The translations under genes and the position numbers were made by a program. DNA of 33,424 nt from Gnetum montanum (Eukaryota > Streptophyta > Gnetopsida > Gnetales > Gnetaceae): contig MNCI01003573.1 in assembly GCA_015680685.1 (NCBI GenBank), positions 1,090,894 to 1,124,317 on the forward strand, written 5' to 3'. Shown here piece after piece: positions 1 to 9,856 of the stretch. Numbering within the stretch: position 1 is the first letter of the stretch; every line of letters begins with the position of its first letter. The notes beneath the pieces are model-generated. The model made no database searches. It was not told the origin of the DNA and was given only the letters and a program-made list of their open reading frames with translations.

Positions 1-435
1 GCTACTAGGTTACCAAGTAGTCACACTTAATTGCTCATAATCAAGTCGTACTCATTTCGCGTTTTAACATGAGTTTAAGGATGAGAAGAGATTAACTAGG
101 AAAGCAGTAAATAACAATTAATTAAATGATTAAACTAAGTGAATGCTACAATGATGAAATAATCTTAATCTTTATTGCTGGTTATGTGCGTGTCCAAGTA
201 TGTCACACCTGAATAAAGGATGCCATACAATTACAATCACCACACTGCGAGCATACAGTGGGAGGAAAAGGGTTGAGAGAAAGAAATTAAAACACTTAAA
301 CTAAAACTCACTTACTTCCTACTTCTTACCTAACTGATCTATCTACATCTTATTTATAGATGAGGAGACAAGCTGCGATATTGCGTATGTGATATCATGG
401 TTGGGCATATTGCGGTTGCCCAAATGATGACTCAT
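1..435 (-). mobile_element. LTR of a Ty3/gypsy-type element (family A), near complete
   Basis: Read on the minus strand, the segment starts TGATGAGTCATC at 435 and runs off the left edge. It has a TATA-like TATAAATAAG at about 349-358. It resembles the LTR at 16115-16611 in several places: the TGATGAG start, the GATATCATGG block, the cttatttata TATA region, and the CTAGG.TTACCAA block at the low-coordinate end. The adjoining integrase fragment stops mid-domain here with no clear polypurine tract. The LTR may therefore be a nested or recombined copy rather than this element's own 3' LTR. The boundary at 435 is inferred from the sister copy. Confidence 0.5.
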
Positions 436-1150
436 CACATGGGCACAATCATCAAATTTCTTCAAATGATCTACAATTCTAAGGGCATAGCCATAGTTTG
501 TCTCAAATGGACTCTTCTTAATTCTAGAATGATAAGAATTATTATAACTAAACTCAACATGTGACAAAATATTTTCCCACATATTGGACTAATTCTCATC
601 TAGACACCTCAAAATTTTGAGCAATGATCTATTGAAAACTTTAGTTTGACCATCAATTTATGGATGATAGGTACTTAAAAATGATAATTTGGTATCCAAT
701 AGTTTCAATAATGACCTTCAAAAATAACTTGTAAATTTAACATCCCTATCACTTACAATGTTAAATGGGAGATCATGTAACTTTACAACATTTTGAAAAT
801 AAAAATAAGCAACATGAGATGCATCATTGCTTCTTTTACAAGGAAAAAAATGAAACATTTTAGTGAATCTATCAACAATAATAATAATGGAATCTTGAAT
901 AGCTTTTGTCTTGGGAATCCCACAAATAAAATCCATAGAGACACTTTTCCATGAAGAATTAGGAATGGGTAAAGGCAAGCAATATCCAATAATATCTTTA
1001 CCTCCCTTGAATTCTTGGCAAAAAAGACAATCTCTAAAAAATTTATTAATGTCATTTCTCATACCTAGCTAATAGTAGCTTTTTCCCACAAGTTCATAGG
1101 TCTTTGTCTTGCTTGTTTATCCAACCCTACTACAATTATGCTTTTCTTCC
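436..1150 (-). pseudogene. Ty3/gypsy integrase fragment (zinc finger and catalytic core)
   Basis: The product would insert retrotransposon cDNA into chromosomes. On the minus strand I can read the end of the HHCC finger (KTKTYELV, then CLFCQEFKG at about 1000-1020). The catalytic core follows with MDFICGIP (first Asp), VDRFTKMFHFFPC, and IVSDRDVKF (second Asp) at about 720-740. A later part near 480-580 matches the region after the core (HVEFSYNNSYHS, then SPFETNYGYA). The expected catalytic Glu lies in a decayed stretch at 590-720 and I could not find it. In-frame stops such as the one in SYY*LGMRN look like Trp to stop changes. The chromodomain or C-terminal barrel is absent, because the frame runs into the LTR at 435. 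Confidence 0.85.
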
Positions 1151-1199
1151 AATATTTTTAACTTGAAATCACATTCTGGTACACATGTTTTACCATTTT

Positions 1200-1800
1200 T
1201 AAAGAGGATTCCCTACTATAGATGATAGTCTCTCCACCTATCCATTCTACCAATTAGTGGAGCCTAAAGGTCCCTCCAAACCTCTTAAAAATCAGCATCA
1301 TGAAAATACAAGTCATGGTTTCCAATCATTATCCTTGAGCATAAGAGTAATTCACAACATGAATTCTTGAAAGAATGGCTACCACTACATTTCTTTTCCC
1401 ACTTTTATGTTTCAAAACAAAATGAAACTCTTGTAATTATTCTACCCATTTCATATTTTGAACATTTAATTTCTTTTGACAATTCAAAAATTTAAGTTCC
1501 CTATGAGCAATAAATAAAAGAAACTTTGATTCTAGTAAGTAATGTCTCCAATGTTTAATGACTTAAAGTATAGCATATAACTCCTTTTCATACATACTAT
1601 ACTTTTGTCTAGACTCATTTAATTTTTCAAAAAAGAATCTAATTTGCTTACCTTCTTGAGACAATACATCTCCAATATCAAGCCCACTTGCATCTACCTC
1701 TACTTCAATAAGTTTTAATAAATTTGGAATTTCAAAAACTAGCTCACTACAAATTTTCTCTTTTAATACTTGAAAATATTTTTCCTTCTCATTATCTCAT
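1200..1800 (-). pseudogene. Ty3/gypsy RNase H domain, decayed
   Basis: This domain degrades the RNA strand of the RNA/DNA hybrid during reverse transcription. It sits between RT and integrase on the minus strand, the normal Ty3/gypsy order. Recognisable blocks include an EVDASGLDIG-like stretch near 1690 (first acidic residue), RQKYSMYEKELYAIL near 1570-1610 and KHWRHYLLESKF near 1530. A tether with NVQNMKWVE-type spacing follows near 1440-1460. Several stops and small indels make it non-functional. Limits are approximate because the domain grades into the linker before the integrase finger. Confidence 0.75.
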
Positions 1801-2800
1801 GAAAAAGATGAATGTTTCTTGAAAAAGGAGAGCATAGGCCATGCAATGGAACTAAAATTCCTAATAAACCTCTTGTAGAAGCTAGCCACATCCTTAGGTG
1901 AAGGCCATTCTTTGATTGTCTTGATCTTGCTTAGTTTCATCTTGACCTGGTTCTTGGAGACAACATGACCTAGGTAGATAATTTCTTTCTTCATGAAGTG
2001 GCATTTCTTAGCATTAACCACCAACTTTTCCTCTTGTAGTTTGGAGCATATCATCCTCAAATGTTGTACGTGATCCTCTTCTTTATAACTATACACAAGA
2101 ATGTCATCAAAAAATATAATGTAACAATTACTAATAAAATATCTTAGAGCTTCATGCATGAGCCTCATAAGTGTGGCTAGAGTGTTGGTTAGCCTAAAAT
2201 ACATGACTAACCACTCATATAAATCATCTTATGTCTTAAAGCCTATTTTTCATTCATCTCCTAGTCCAATCCTTATTTGATGACAACCACGTTTTAAATC
2301 AATTTTAGAAAAAACATCTTAGCATTAGCAAGCCCATCTAGAATTTCATCCATCCAAGGGATAGGAAATCAATACTTGATTGTAATCCTATTAATAGTCC
2401 TTTAATCCATGCACATTATTAACTTGTCAATATCTTTCTTTAGTACTAATACAGCTAGAATGGCATAAGGAGATATGGATCCCTTAATAAAACCATTAGA
2501 AAGTAATTCATTTATTTACTTGTCCAATTCTTGCCTCTAATTTGGGATCATGAGGTAGGCTCTTTCATTTGGAATTGTAGCTCCCAATATGAAATCTATT
2601 TGGTGCTGTATAGATCTCATTGATGGGAGCCCCTCCAATTTTCCCTTGAAGACATCAACAAATTCTAATGCCAAAGGTTGCATCACTAGAGAAAGTTCAT
2701 TGGGATGCTCTTCTTGACTTGTTGCAAGTATTGACATGATGACAAAACCATGCTCAACCTCTTCATATTCTTGTAGGTACTCTTGCTTACTAAGCATGAT
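1797..2800 (-). pseudogene. Ty3/gypsy reverse transcriptase, decayed
   Basis: This is an RNA-dependent DNA polymerase remnant. The first part (2537-2797) reads EFVDVFKGKLEGLPSMRSIQ, then HQIDFILGATIPNERAYLM, the usual entry into gypsy RT. The middle (2205-2536) is broken but keeps MDEILDGLANAKMF and the start of the R-x-G-L-T-N block. The open 1797-2204 part carries LTNTLATLMRLMHEALRYF and the catalytic FFDDILVYS (the YVDD box with F for Y/V). It then continues with HLRMICSKLQEEKL, KKCHFMKKEIIYLGHVVS and IKEWPSPKDVASFYKRFIRN. The parts lie in different frames, so there is at least one frameshift plus stops. The catalytic Asp pair is intact. Confidence 0.9.
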
Positions 2801-2989
2801 CAGTGAAGCATTGATAGGGAGATTTTCTTTGTACTATTATCACGTCATAGCAATGAGTTCATGTATCTCATCTTCTCTTGGAATAGACCAAACATTCTTT
2901 ACACCAATAAAAGAAGCCTTGTTGTTAAAGTTCCAAGGTCTTCCCAAAATAACATCAACACAATTAATAGGAATAATATCACAATGTGC

Positions 2990-3215
2990 CTTGTCTCTAC
3001 ATGATCCAATTTTGAAAGAGAAAAAACATCTCTTTGACCTCTTGAAAATTATCTTTGGATAGCCAATGGACTCTATAGAATCTAGGATTTGGAAATTTCT
3101 TTAACCCAATCTTAGAAGCATCCTTTGAAAATATCACATTTTCTTAAGCATGACCATCAATCAAAATGTGTATCCATTCCTCACTATCTAGACACCTAGC
3201 TCTAATCCTAAAGAG
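2990..3215 (-). pseudogene. Ty3/gypsy aspartic protease remnant
   Basis: Retropepsin-like domain that would mature Gag and Pol. On the minus strand RIRARCLDSEEWIHILIDGHA corresponds to the cysteine-rich entry and the D-[ST]-G active site, here degraded to D-G-H. After a stop it continues as ENVIFSKDASKIGLKKFPNP, then YRVHWLSKDNFQEV, matching the usual gypsy pattern. A CVDVILGRPW-like block around 2925-2960 fits the second conserved motif. The active-site change and stops mean it is inactive. It lies between gag and RT as expected. Confidence 0.75.
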
Positions 3216-4815
3216 CATCTTTATTCTAGAATCTTCATTACCACTCAAATTTTTCATAAAGATACAAGAATTAATTTTACTAATATATTCAATCGTTTGT
3301 ACATGAGGATTACCTTTATTAGACGATTTTTTCTTTTTCAAGATATGAAGCTCCTTGTATTTGGAGATATTTGGCTTCCTACACTCCCATTGTTCATGTC
3401 CATTTTCACCATAATTGAAGCTTTAAAGTTCAGATATATAGCCATTTCCTTGACCCCTTTCATTCTTCAAGTAGTCCTTGGAATATTGACCCTCCTTGAA
3501 CTTCTCTTACTTCTTCTTTTTGTCTTCTTTGGCATTTTCCTTCTTCTTGGATTCTTTCTCATCTTTAGAAGCTATGGAATCCTTGCCCTTAGAAGATTTG
3601 AAATCCTGATTATAATCTTGGAATTTCTTCTTAGCCTTAAGAGCTAATTCAAAAGCCTCATCTAATGCTTGATACTCAAAGAATATTAGCTCTTGTTGAT
3701 ATTCTCTCTTTAATCCTCCCTGAAAATTAGATGCTTGTTCATAATCATCCTAATGAACCTTTGTAAGTTGAAAAGCTTTGTAAAAATCCATGTAAATTTC
3801 TTTAATACTCTTATCACCTTGCCTTAGGTACTTTAATTTTGGAATAGGTTCTTGCATATTCTAGGTCTTCTCAAATTTTTTTTTGAGCATGAACAACATT
3901 AGGGGCCAATATTTGATAGGAGTTCCATTGCTTACAAGTTTAAGCATGGCTTTCTTTCTCCTACCAAATTTATGCCATGCCATCATGCATGGTTTCAGCA
4001 TATGGTACTTTTTTATTATTTGCCACATCTTCTAGCTCATATTACTTACTTAAAGTTTGGAGCAAAGAAAGGAAAGATTCAATGTGTTCCATCCCATTGA
4101 ATATATTCACTTCCACATGAGGCATCCTTTAATTTTTGAATAGCTTCTTTCCTATTCTAGGTCTTCTCAAATTTTTTTTTGAGCTTGAACTACATTAGGG
4201 ACCAATATTTGATAGGAGTTCCATTGCTTACAAATTAAGCATGGCTTTCTTTCTCCCACCAAATTTATGTCATACCATCATGCATGGTTTCAACATATGG
4301 TACCTTTTGATGATTTGCCACATCTTCTAGCTCATATTACTTGTTTAAAGTCTAGAACAAAGAAAGGAAAGATTCAATGTGTTCCATCCCATTTAAGATC
4401 TTCACTTCCACATGAGGCATCCTAGGGGCATGCCTAAAAGCCTTTGAAAGAGTAATCTCTAATTCTTCCTTTGGGTTCCCTTGAGGTTTGGAAGTAGATC
4501 CATTACTCCTCCCTCTTGGAAATATAGACCTATGGAACTTTGATGCAACAATTAGAGAATGATGGTTTTCATGATAGTCCTCATCTTCTTCAATTTCTTC
4601 ATCCCCAAAAGGAATGTCCTCTTCAAGATGAAGCATGGATTACTTCCTTGATGAAGAAAATTTATAGTTGATATCTTACCTCATTTCCCTTGGTACTAGA
4701 GGTTGATCTTTCTTTTCTACAAGCTTTTTCATTCTATCAACAAGAGTCTAGAATGTGTACCTCAAGTCTTACATTGGCTAAGCCCTAGACTAATTTCTTC
4801 TTGAGTACCATGATC
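3216..4815 (-). pseudogene. Ty3/gypsy gag, decayed, with an internal tandem duplication
   Basis: Capsid/nucleocapsid remnant. Near 3370-3430 the minus strand reads SFNYGENGHEQWEC, a CCHC zinc knuckle whose first two cysteines have become Ser and Tyr. Its N-terminal side (higher coordinates) is lysine-rich and charged. An open stretch at 4352-4636 includes an acidic run (DEEIEEDEDY) and MPHVEVKILNGMEHIESFL, which resembles the start of the gag retrotransposon domain. The region 3832-4422 is duplicated. A possible start ATG lies near 4808-4810, followed by MVLKKKLV and an early stop. Identification rests on position and the knuckle, since gag sequences vary a lot. Confidence 0.7.
3832..4422. 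repeat. 296-bp tandem duplication inside gag
   Basis: Copy 1 is 3832-4127 and copy 2 is 4128-4422, directly abutting. Both begin tttaatttt.gaatag and end catgaggcatcc. They share long identical stretches, such as the block around ccaatatttgataggagttcc, with scattered substitutions and 1-2 bp indels. The duplication repeats the gag core. Confidence 0.9.
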
Positions 4816-5120
4816 AAGTAAACCTAAATGATAAACTAAGAAATGGCAAAAAGATTAAGAGTAATCACAATCCAAGTTAGATTACCCAAATAATTCCAAC
4901 AAATCCTAACTAAAGAAGATTAATGGGTATCTAAAATAATGAGAATCCCTAATACCCAAAATTGATCATACCAATTGACCAAAAGAAGGCTAATTAAACC
5001 CTAATTAAGTATGGAAATTAACATCAATAAAATTTCAAACCAAAATAAACTTGAAAAAGAGTGAATTCTTATAAATTTTTGTAGTGGATTCCTTTCCTTA
5101 AGGTAATTGTCTTCCAATCT

Positions 5121-5135
5121 AGCACTCTAAAACCA
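5121..5135 (-). promoter_or_regulatory. Possible tRNA-Met-like primer-binding site
   Basis: The minus strand reads TGGTTTTAGAG followed shortly by GCTAG. This matches 9 of 11 positions of the initiator-Met type plant PBS (TGGTATCAGAG). It lies between gag and the putative 5' LTR, as expected. No clean CA end of the LTR is visible just before it, so the call is tentative. Confidence 0.35.
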
Positions 5136-5460
5136 ATCTAGTAAGGATCCCAATGCTCCAAGATCAAAATTGAAATTCCAATTCTCAACTGGTAATAGAA
5201 ATTGAAAAAAGAAAGAAAAACAACATTTCATTCTTGTAAAAATTTTGATAGAATTACAACAATGGAAGAAACTTTCCCAAGAAAAGATAAGGGCTCAAGA
5301 GAATCATACTCACAACTCCTCATATAATGCACAACTCATAATGGCTAAAAGCCTTGCAGCCTAGAGACTCAATGGGAGCTTAATTGGATCTCAACTCTCT
5401 CTCAAGACTTTCACATAATTCCCTCCTCTCCTCTTCTCTTACTCAAATGAAGGCTTGGAT

Positions 5461-5470
5461 CCCTTTTATA
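5461..5470 (-). promoter_or_regulatory. TATA box of the putative LTR
   Basis: The minus strand reads TATAAAAGGG, a strong plant TATA box. It points toward gag and lies immediately downstream (in transcription sense) of the repeated U3 motifs. Confidence 0.55.
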
Positions 5471-5540
5471 GCATCATTCAAGTGTTCATTCATCTTTCCT
5501 CCTATTTGGGTTTTAAATTAAAGTCCATTGGAATCCATAT

Positions 5541-5812
5541 GAGACATCTTGAATAAGCATGAGACATCTTTTCTTAAACAAACTCATCTCAAAGGAGACA
5601 TCTTGGAAATAGAGGAGATGTCTTATCTTAACTCAAGACATCTTGTGGGAGACATCTTATCTCAATAGGAGATGTCTTCCCCAAGTTAATAATAGTTCTT
5701 AGGATACATCTTCCTACTATTGGAGACATCTTGGCTTGCTTGAAGACATCTTGAATGGCCAAGAGACATCTTGGCTTGCTTGAAGACATCATGAATGGCC
5801 AAGAGACCTCTT
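5541..5812. repeat. Cluster of about 13 AGACATCTT motifs in the LTR U3
   Basis: The core GAGACATCTTG and close variants occur about 13 times in 272 bp. Two copies are in the opposite orientation (AGATGTCT at about 5615 and 5671). Part of the cluster is a 40-bp tandem duplication (5723-5762 and 5763-5802, differing at one base). It lies upstream of the TATA box at 5461-5470, where LTR enhancers usually sit. Confidence 0.8.
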
Positions 5813-5997
5813 GGGGAAGAGCATTGTTAAAACATCCAATCTCTTTTTGGAGTTCTACAAGAATAATGCATTTCTAATTGCCTTTGCTTGCCTCTTGGAC
5901 ATGTATAATAGCACAAAAACATAGAGAGATCTAAAAAACAAACATACACAAAAACATAATTTGAAGATGGTACATGGACTAGGTGATGTCCTCATCA

Positions 5998-6690
5998 TGA
6001 AGTAACCTAATGGCAACTATTATATTCAAAAATTATTTTGTGAAACTCAACATATGTGGACTAGACTAATTTAGTTTCTATATATGTTATTACTCTTTTT
6101 GCATTCAAATTTGTTAAATAAACTTTATCTAAAAGTTGTAAATAAAGAAACTATTAATGACATGAATTACTAAAACATTTGAAGAATTCAAAATCTTACC
6201 AAATTTGATTGATCAATGGTTGGAATCCCTTTTTTTTTCTTTGCAGTTTATTTCATTTTTCAATTCTTTGATTATAATGCAAGTCATCTAAACTCAAAGC
6301 CTATATATACTTAGAAAAGTAAGTTAATATCTAAAAACTAAAAAGAAGATTATAAATCTATAAGCCAACTAAATTTATCAAGATAAATTCTTTCTTGCTC
6401 ATTAATAGATAATACTTATGTAAATATTCAAACCAATGAAGTAAAAAAGGGATATTTTTAAAATCAAGTCTATTCAAACTCAAAAATTGTAACACCTAAA
6501 TAGACAAAAATATGAATAAAAAAATTTCAAAACATAAAAATAATCTTTCAATAGCACATTAGTTATCATTATAATCTTAAAAAGTAACTATTTAATTTGA
6601 TTATTGTAAGAAAATATAGCCAGAATGTAAAGTAACAAGCTTGAAATGTATGAACTAATAACTATGCATGACTACTTGCTTAAGATCATA
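5998..6690. other. AT-rich stretch with nothing recognised
   Basis: Stop-rich in all frames, with no coding motif, tandem repeat or RNA gene that I can recognise. It separates the LTR at 5997 from the repeat-rich block that begins near 6690. Confidence 0.6.
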
Positions 6691-6889
6691 CAAATTATCT
6701 AGAACCATTTGCTAAAAAGGATAGTGAAACACCACAAAATTTCAGCTTAACACTTTGAAACAAGAATGACTCAAGCTCTTTTTGGCATTCAAGAGGCCAA
6801 AACTTGACTAAGGCATGGAACTCATGCCCAGCTTGTTCAAGCTAGCCAGCTTGCTTATGCTGTCAAGCTAACTTGCCCTCAACATGACC

Positions 6890-7680
6890 AACCCTAACCG
6901 CTTCCAAATCAGGTCAAAAAGATCCTAATTTGAATGGGCAAGGCCCCCTTGGGGTCCATTGATGGCCACTCCAAGTTTCAGCATCCAAAATCCAAGATCT
7001 CAAGTCAAAATTGCACAAATCTTGCTACTAACACTGAGGTCACGCCCAGGTCACGCTGGCAACGTGAGTCCAACGTGAGTAACATAAAAAAGCCTTAAAA
7101 TAGTGTCAATATGGCCTGATTTCGAGGGTACAAGGCCCCTTCAAGGTCCTCTAATGATTACTCTAGGTCCCAGCCCTCAAAATTCTGATTTCAGGCTCAA
7201 AAATACTCCATTTTCAACGCTCACGCCCAGGTCACGCTAGGGTCACGCTGGAGTCATGCCCAGCTCACGCTGACAGCATGAGCCCAGTGTGAGCTACCAA
7301 AATGACCCAGATCAAGGCATAAACAGGCTCAGATTCAACTTGTAGGTCATCCCCAAAGGCAGGTAACAGTTGCACTCGAAATATGGGCCTAAAAAAACCA
7401 AGATTTGGTGTGAAATGTACCATCTCAACTTTCTCACACCCAGGTCACGTTGAGCTCACACTGACAGCATGAGCCTAGCATGAGTTGCCAAAATGGCCCA
7501 AATCCAAGCATAGACAAGCTCAAATTAAACATACAGAACGTCCTCAAGGTCAGGTAGCAGTTGCGCTTCAAAAACAAGTCTTAAAGGTGGAATTTTGACA
7601 CAAAACGCATCATTTTTTGTCATGCATGTCAAGGTCATGCTGAGGTCATGCTGGTAGCATAAGCCTAGTGTGAGCACAGG
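6890..7680 (+). repeat. Degenerate ~200-bp tandem repeat with TCACGCT clusters
   Basis: Four to five units. Each ends in a cluster of CCAGGTCACGCTG/GAGGTCACGCTGG/CAGCATGAGCC elements (about 7030-7075, 7218-7290, 7432-7480, 7620-7670). Each cluster is followed by a block starting CCAAAATGGCCCA or similar, then GTCAGGTA.CAGTTGC. Spacing is about 185-215 bp. The units differ mostly by C/T and G/A changes. They lie upstream of a TATA box at 8049, which suggests a promoter-proximal or LTR U3 role. Confidence 0.7.
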
Positions 7681-8048
7681 TCACAACCAAGCAAAAGTAC
7701 TTCAGACACATGTTGTTGACCTTGGTCAAGCAAAACATTTCCAGCTGCAACCAGGTCAAAGGACCATGAAGTTTCAAGCGAGCCGGAGTCAATCCCTCTT
7801 GGAAGTCATTGTAAATTTTCATTGTAAGCCTCACCATCAATGAGCTTGTCAAGCTCTTACGCTGCTTCCATGGGCATAAGCTAGCTTGAGTTGTAAAATG
7901 CAATGTACCTAGTCAAGAATGTAGCCTACCTACACACGACCAACTCACACACAGCTGTCTACCAGACACCTGTCACACGATCCATTTTTCTCTCATCTCA
8001 CAGCCATTGACCTCATTCACAAATCCTACTCCCAAGCCTAGCAAAATG

Positions 8049-8056
8049 TATAAATA
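8049..8056 (+). promoter_or_regulatory. TATA box
   Basis: TATAAATA followed by CCC, in a CA- and C-rich context typical of plant core promoters. It lies downstream of the 200-bp repeats. Confidence 0.45.
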
Positions 8057-8239
8057 CCCTATTCATTGACATAAATGAGGGGGCAATTTTTGAAGAAAGA
8101 AAACCAGCAATCCTGAGCCCAAATGCACGTGATCCCCAATGCCTGCAAACACCTCACATCGAAGCTTAACATCTAACTGGCAATCCAGACACGTAACTAC
8201 ATTTTGACCGGTCCAGATCTTGTTAATTAATACAACACA

Positions 8240-8400
8240 GTTTCATTTTTTCCTTCCATTTATATTGTTTACTCTATTTACGCTTTGTTTACAATATAGC
8301 TCTGTTTACACTTCACTTACAATTTAGTCTCTGTTTACGCTCTGCGCTCTGTTTATATTTTGTGTTGCTGTTTGCATTCCATTTACATTCTGTTTACACC
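8240..8400 (+). repeat. CTGTTTAC-type short repeat tract
   Basis: Variants of CTGTTTACGCT, CTATTTACGCT and CCATTTACATT recur about 10 times in 160 bp at irregular spacing of 10-20 bp. Confidence 0.65.
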
Positions 8401-8480
8401 ATTTATGATTGCCCCAGCACTAGCCTTAGCTTACGTTTAGGGAAGTCCTTGGTTGATTTGCATGCAAACCATCCAAGGCA

Positions 8481-8525
8481 CCCTGCCTTCATTTTCTTTC
8501 AGCTCGCCTTCATGCGAAGGCAGGG
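8481..8525. repeat. 10-bp perfect inverted repeat
   Basis: CCCTGCCTTC (8481-8490) pairs with GAAGGCAGGG (8516-8525). A smaller competing hairpin GCCTTC/GAAGGC (8506-8511 and 8516-8521) lies inside it. There is no T-run consistent with a terminator. Confidence 0.7.
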
Positions 8526-8773
8526 TCATCTATATCTCTCCAGATATCTTTCGGTGTTTGTTTTCCTCCAACCTTATGCCGACAATTTCAGATAGTACAG
8601 ATAGTGACTTGTATGAAGTAAATTAGACATCATTTTCATGAAGGAAATTACTAATTCAAATTTTGTTGAAGGAATGGATTATTAAAATACATTGTTTTAT
8701 AGGTTAAGTAAACAAGGAATACTATTTTCTAGATGTGATTCTTTGTTCTTTATCAATATTTCTTATATCAGTG

Positions 8774-9856
8774 TAATGTAACACCCATAATAAGAGAAAT
8801 AATAAAAATGAAAAATGGAAGGGGCCAATCGACTAGCAAGAAAGGTGATGTATCAATAGAGAGAAGAGAAATGCTTCTTGTTTAACCATGTAAAATATTT
8901 GGTTGTTCTAAACTGATGTTTTTTGATTTTTTAAGATTTTTACTTGGGAATTGTCAATGTTAGAGCATTGATGGAATACAAAAATGAATAGAAAAATACT
9001 AGAAAATTTAAAAGAATAAGTATGTTGAAAATTTTGTTATTACTCAAAAAATGTTCCATCACTAGCCATAATTTCATTCTAATTAAGAAACTAATTTAGG
9101 AAAAAGATTTGTAATCCTATGCTTTCAAAAATGGTTGAATACCTTTTCTAAAACTCTAAAGCTTGGCAAGAATGTATTTTAAACAATCATATGAGTAAGA
9201 TGTTTCTAATATAGAGATTGTAGTCCTTGAAGGGTTCTAATTCTACCTAGATATCACCAAAATAAAGAATGTTCTTTTATTAGAGGTAGAATTACATGGA
9301 AAAAATAGTAGGAGATGAAAATTTTTTACCTTTATTGTATCGCTATAATGTAATTCTCATAATAAGAGATAATAAAAAAATGAAAAATGGAAGAGGCTGA
9401 TGAACTACCAAGAAAGATGATGTATCAATGGAGAGGAGAAGTGCTTCTTATTTAACCATGTAATATATTTGGTTTTTCTAAGTTGATGTTTCTTGATTTT
9501 TTAGCTTTCCATTTAGGAATTATTAATGTTAGATCATTGATGGAAAACAAAAATGAATAAAAAAATACTAGAAAATGTGAAAGAATAAGCACTTTGAAAA
9601 TTTATTATTGTTGAAAAAATGTTGACTCACTAGTCATGATTGCATATAATTAAGAAACTAATTTAGGAAGAGAAATTGTAATCTTATGTTTGTAGAAAAT
9701 GTTAAATACACTTTCTAAAATACTAAATCTTGGCAAGAATGCATTTTTAAAAATCATACAAGTGAGATATTACTAATATAGATATTGTAGTTTTGGAAGG
9801 GTTCTAATCCTACTTAGGTATTACCAAAACAGAGATTGTTCTTTCATTAGAGATAT
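8774..9856 (+). repeat. Direct duplication of a ~515-bp noncoding unit
   Basis: Copy 1 is about 8774-9288 and copy 2 about 9346-9856. Both start taatgtaa....cataataagag and end near gttcttt.attagag. They share many blocks, for example ggcaagaatg, agaaactaatttagga and gatgtatcaat, with roughly one change every 6-8 bases. No coding capacity is evident. It could be a tandem segmental duplication or two copies of an unclassified element. Confidence 0.85.

Larger units (their letters stand above)
5136..5997 (-). mobile_element. Putative 5' LTR of the gypsy element (family C)
   Basis: On the minus strand this begins TGATGAGGACATCACC at 5997, the same TGATGAG start seen in the LTRs at 435 and 16611. 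It contains a repeat-rich U3 (5541-5812), a TATA box (5461-5470) and a pyrimidine/A-rich leader, and it lies directly upstream of gag. The rest of the sequence does not match the LTR at 1-435, so the two ends of the element are not a simple LTR pair. The low-coordinate end is uncertain by about 20 bp. Confidence 0.5.
6690..8600 (+). mobile_element. LTR-like or promoter block, plus strand, type not identified
   Basis: The order on the plus strand is a repeated upstream region (6890-7680), a CA-rich stretch, TATAAATA at 8049-8056, a leader with CTGTTTAC repeats (8240-8400) and a hairpin (8481-8525). This resembles U3-R-U5 of a long LTR. I found no matching second copy, target duplication or internal coding region, so it could be a solo LTR or an unrelated promoter remnant. 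Open frames inside it are short and unlike known proteins. Confidence 0.35.

Noticed and set aside
2736-3647. Plus-strand open frames at 2736-3062 and 3297-3647
   Set aside because: Antisense shadows of the gypsy protease/gag region on the minus strand. The second is only a Leu/Phe-rich antisense of Lys/Glu-rich gag.
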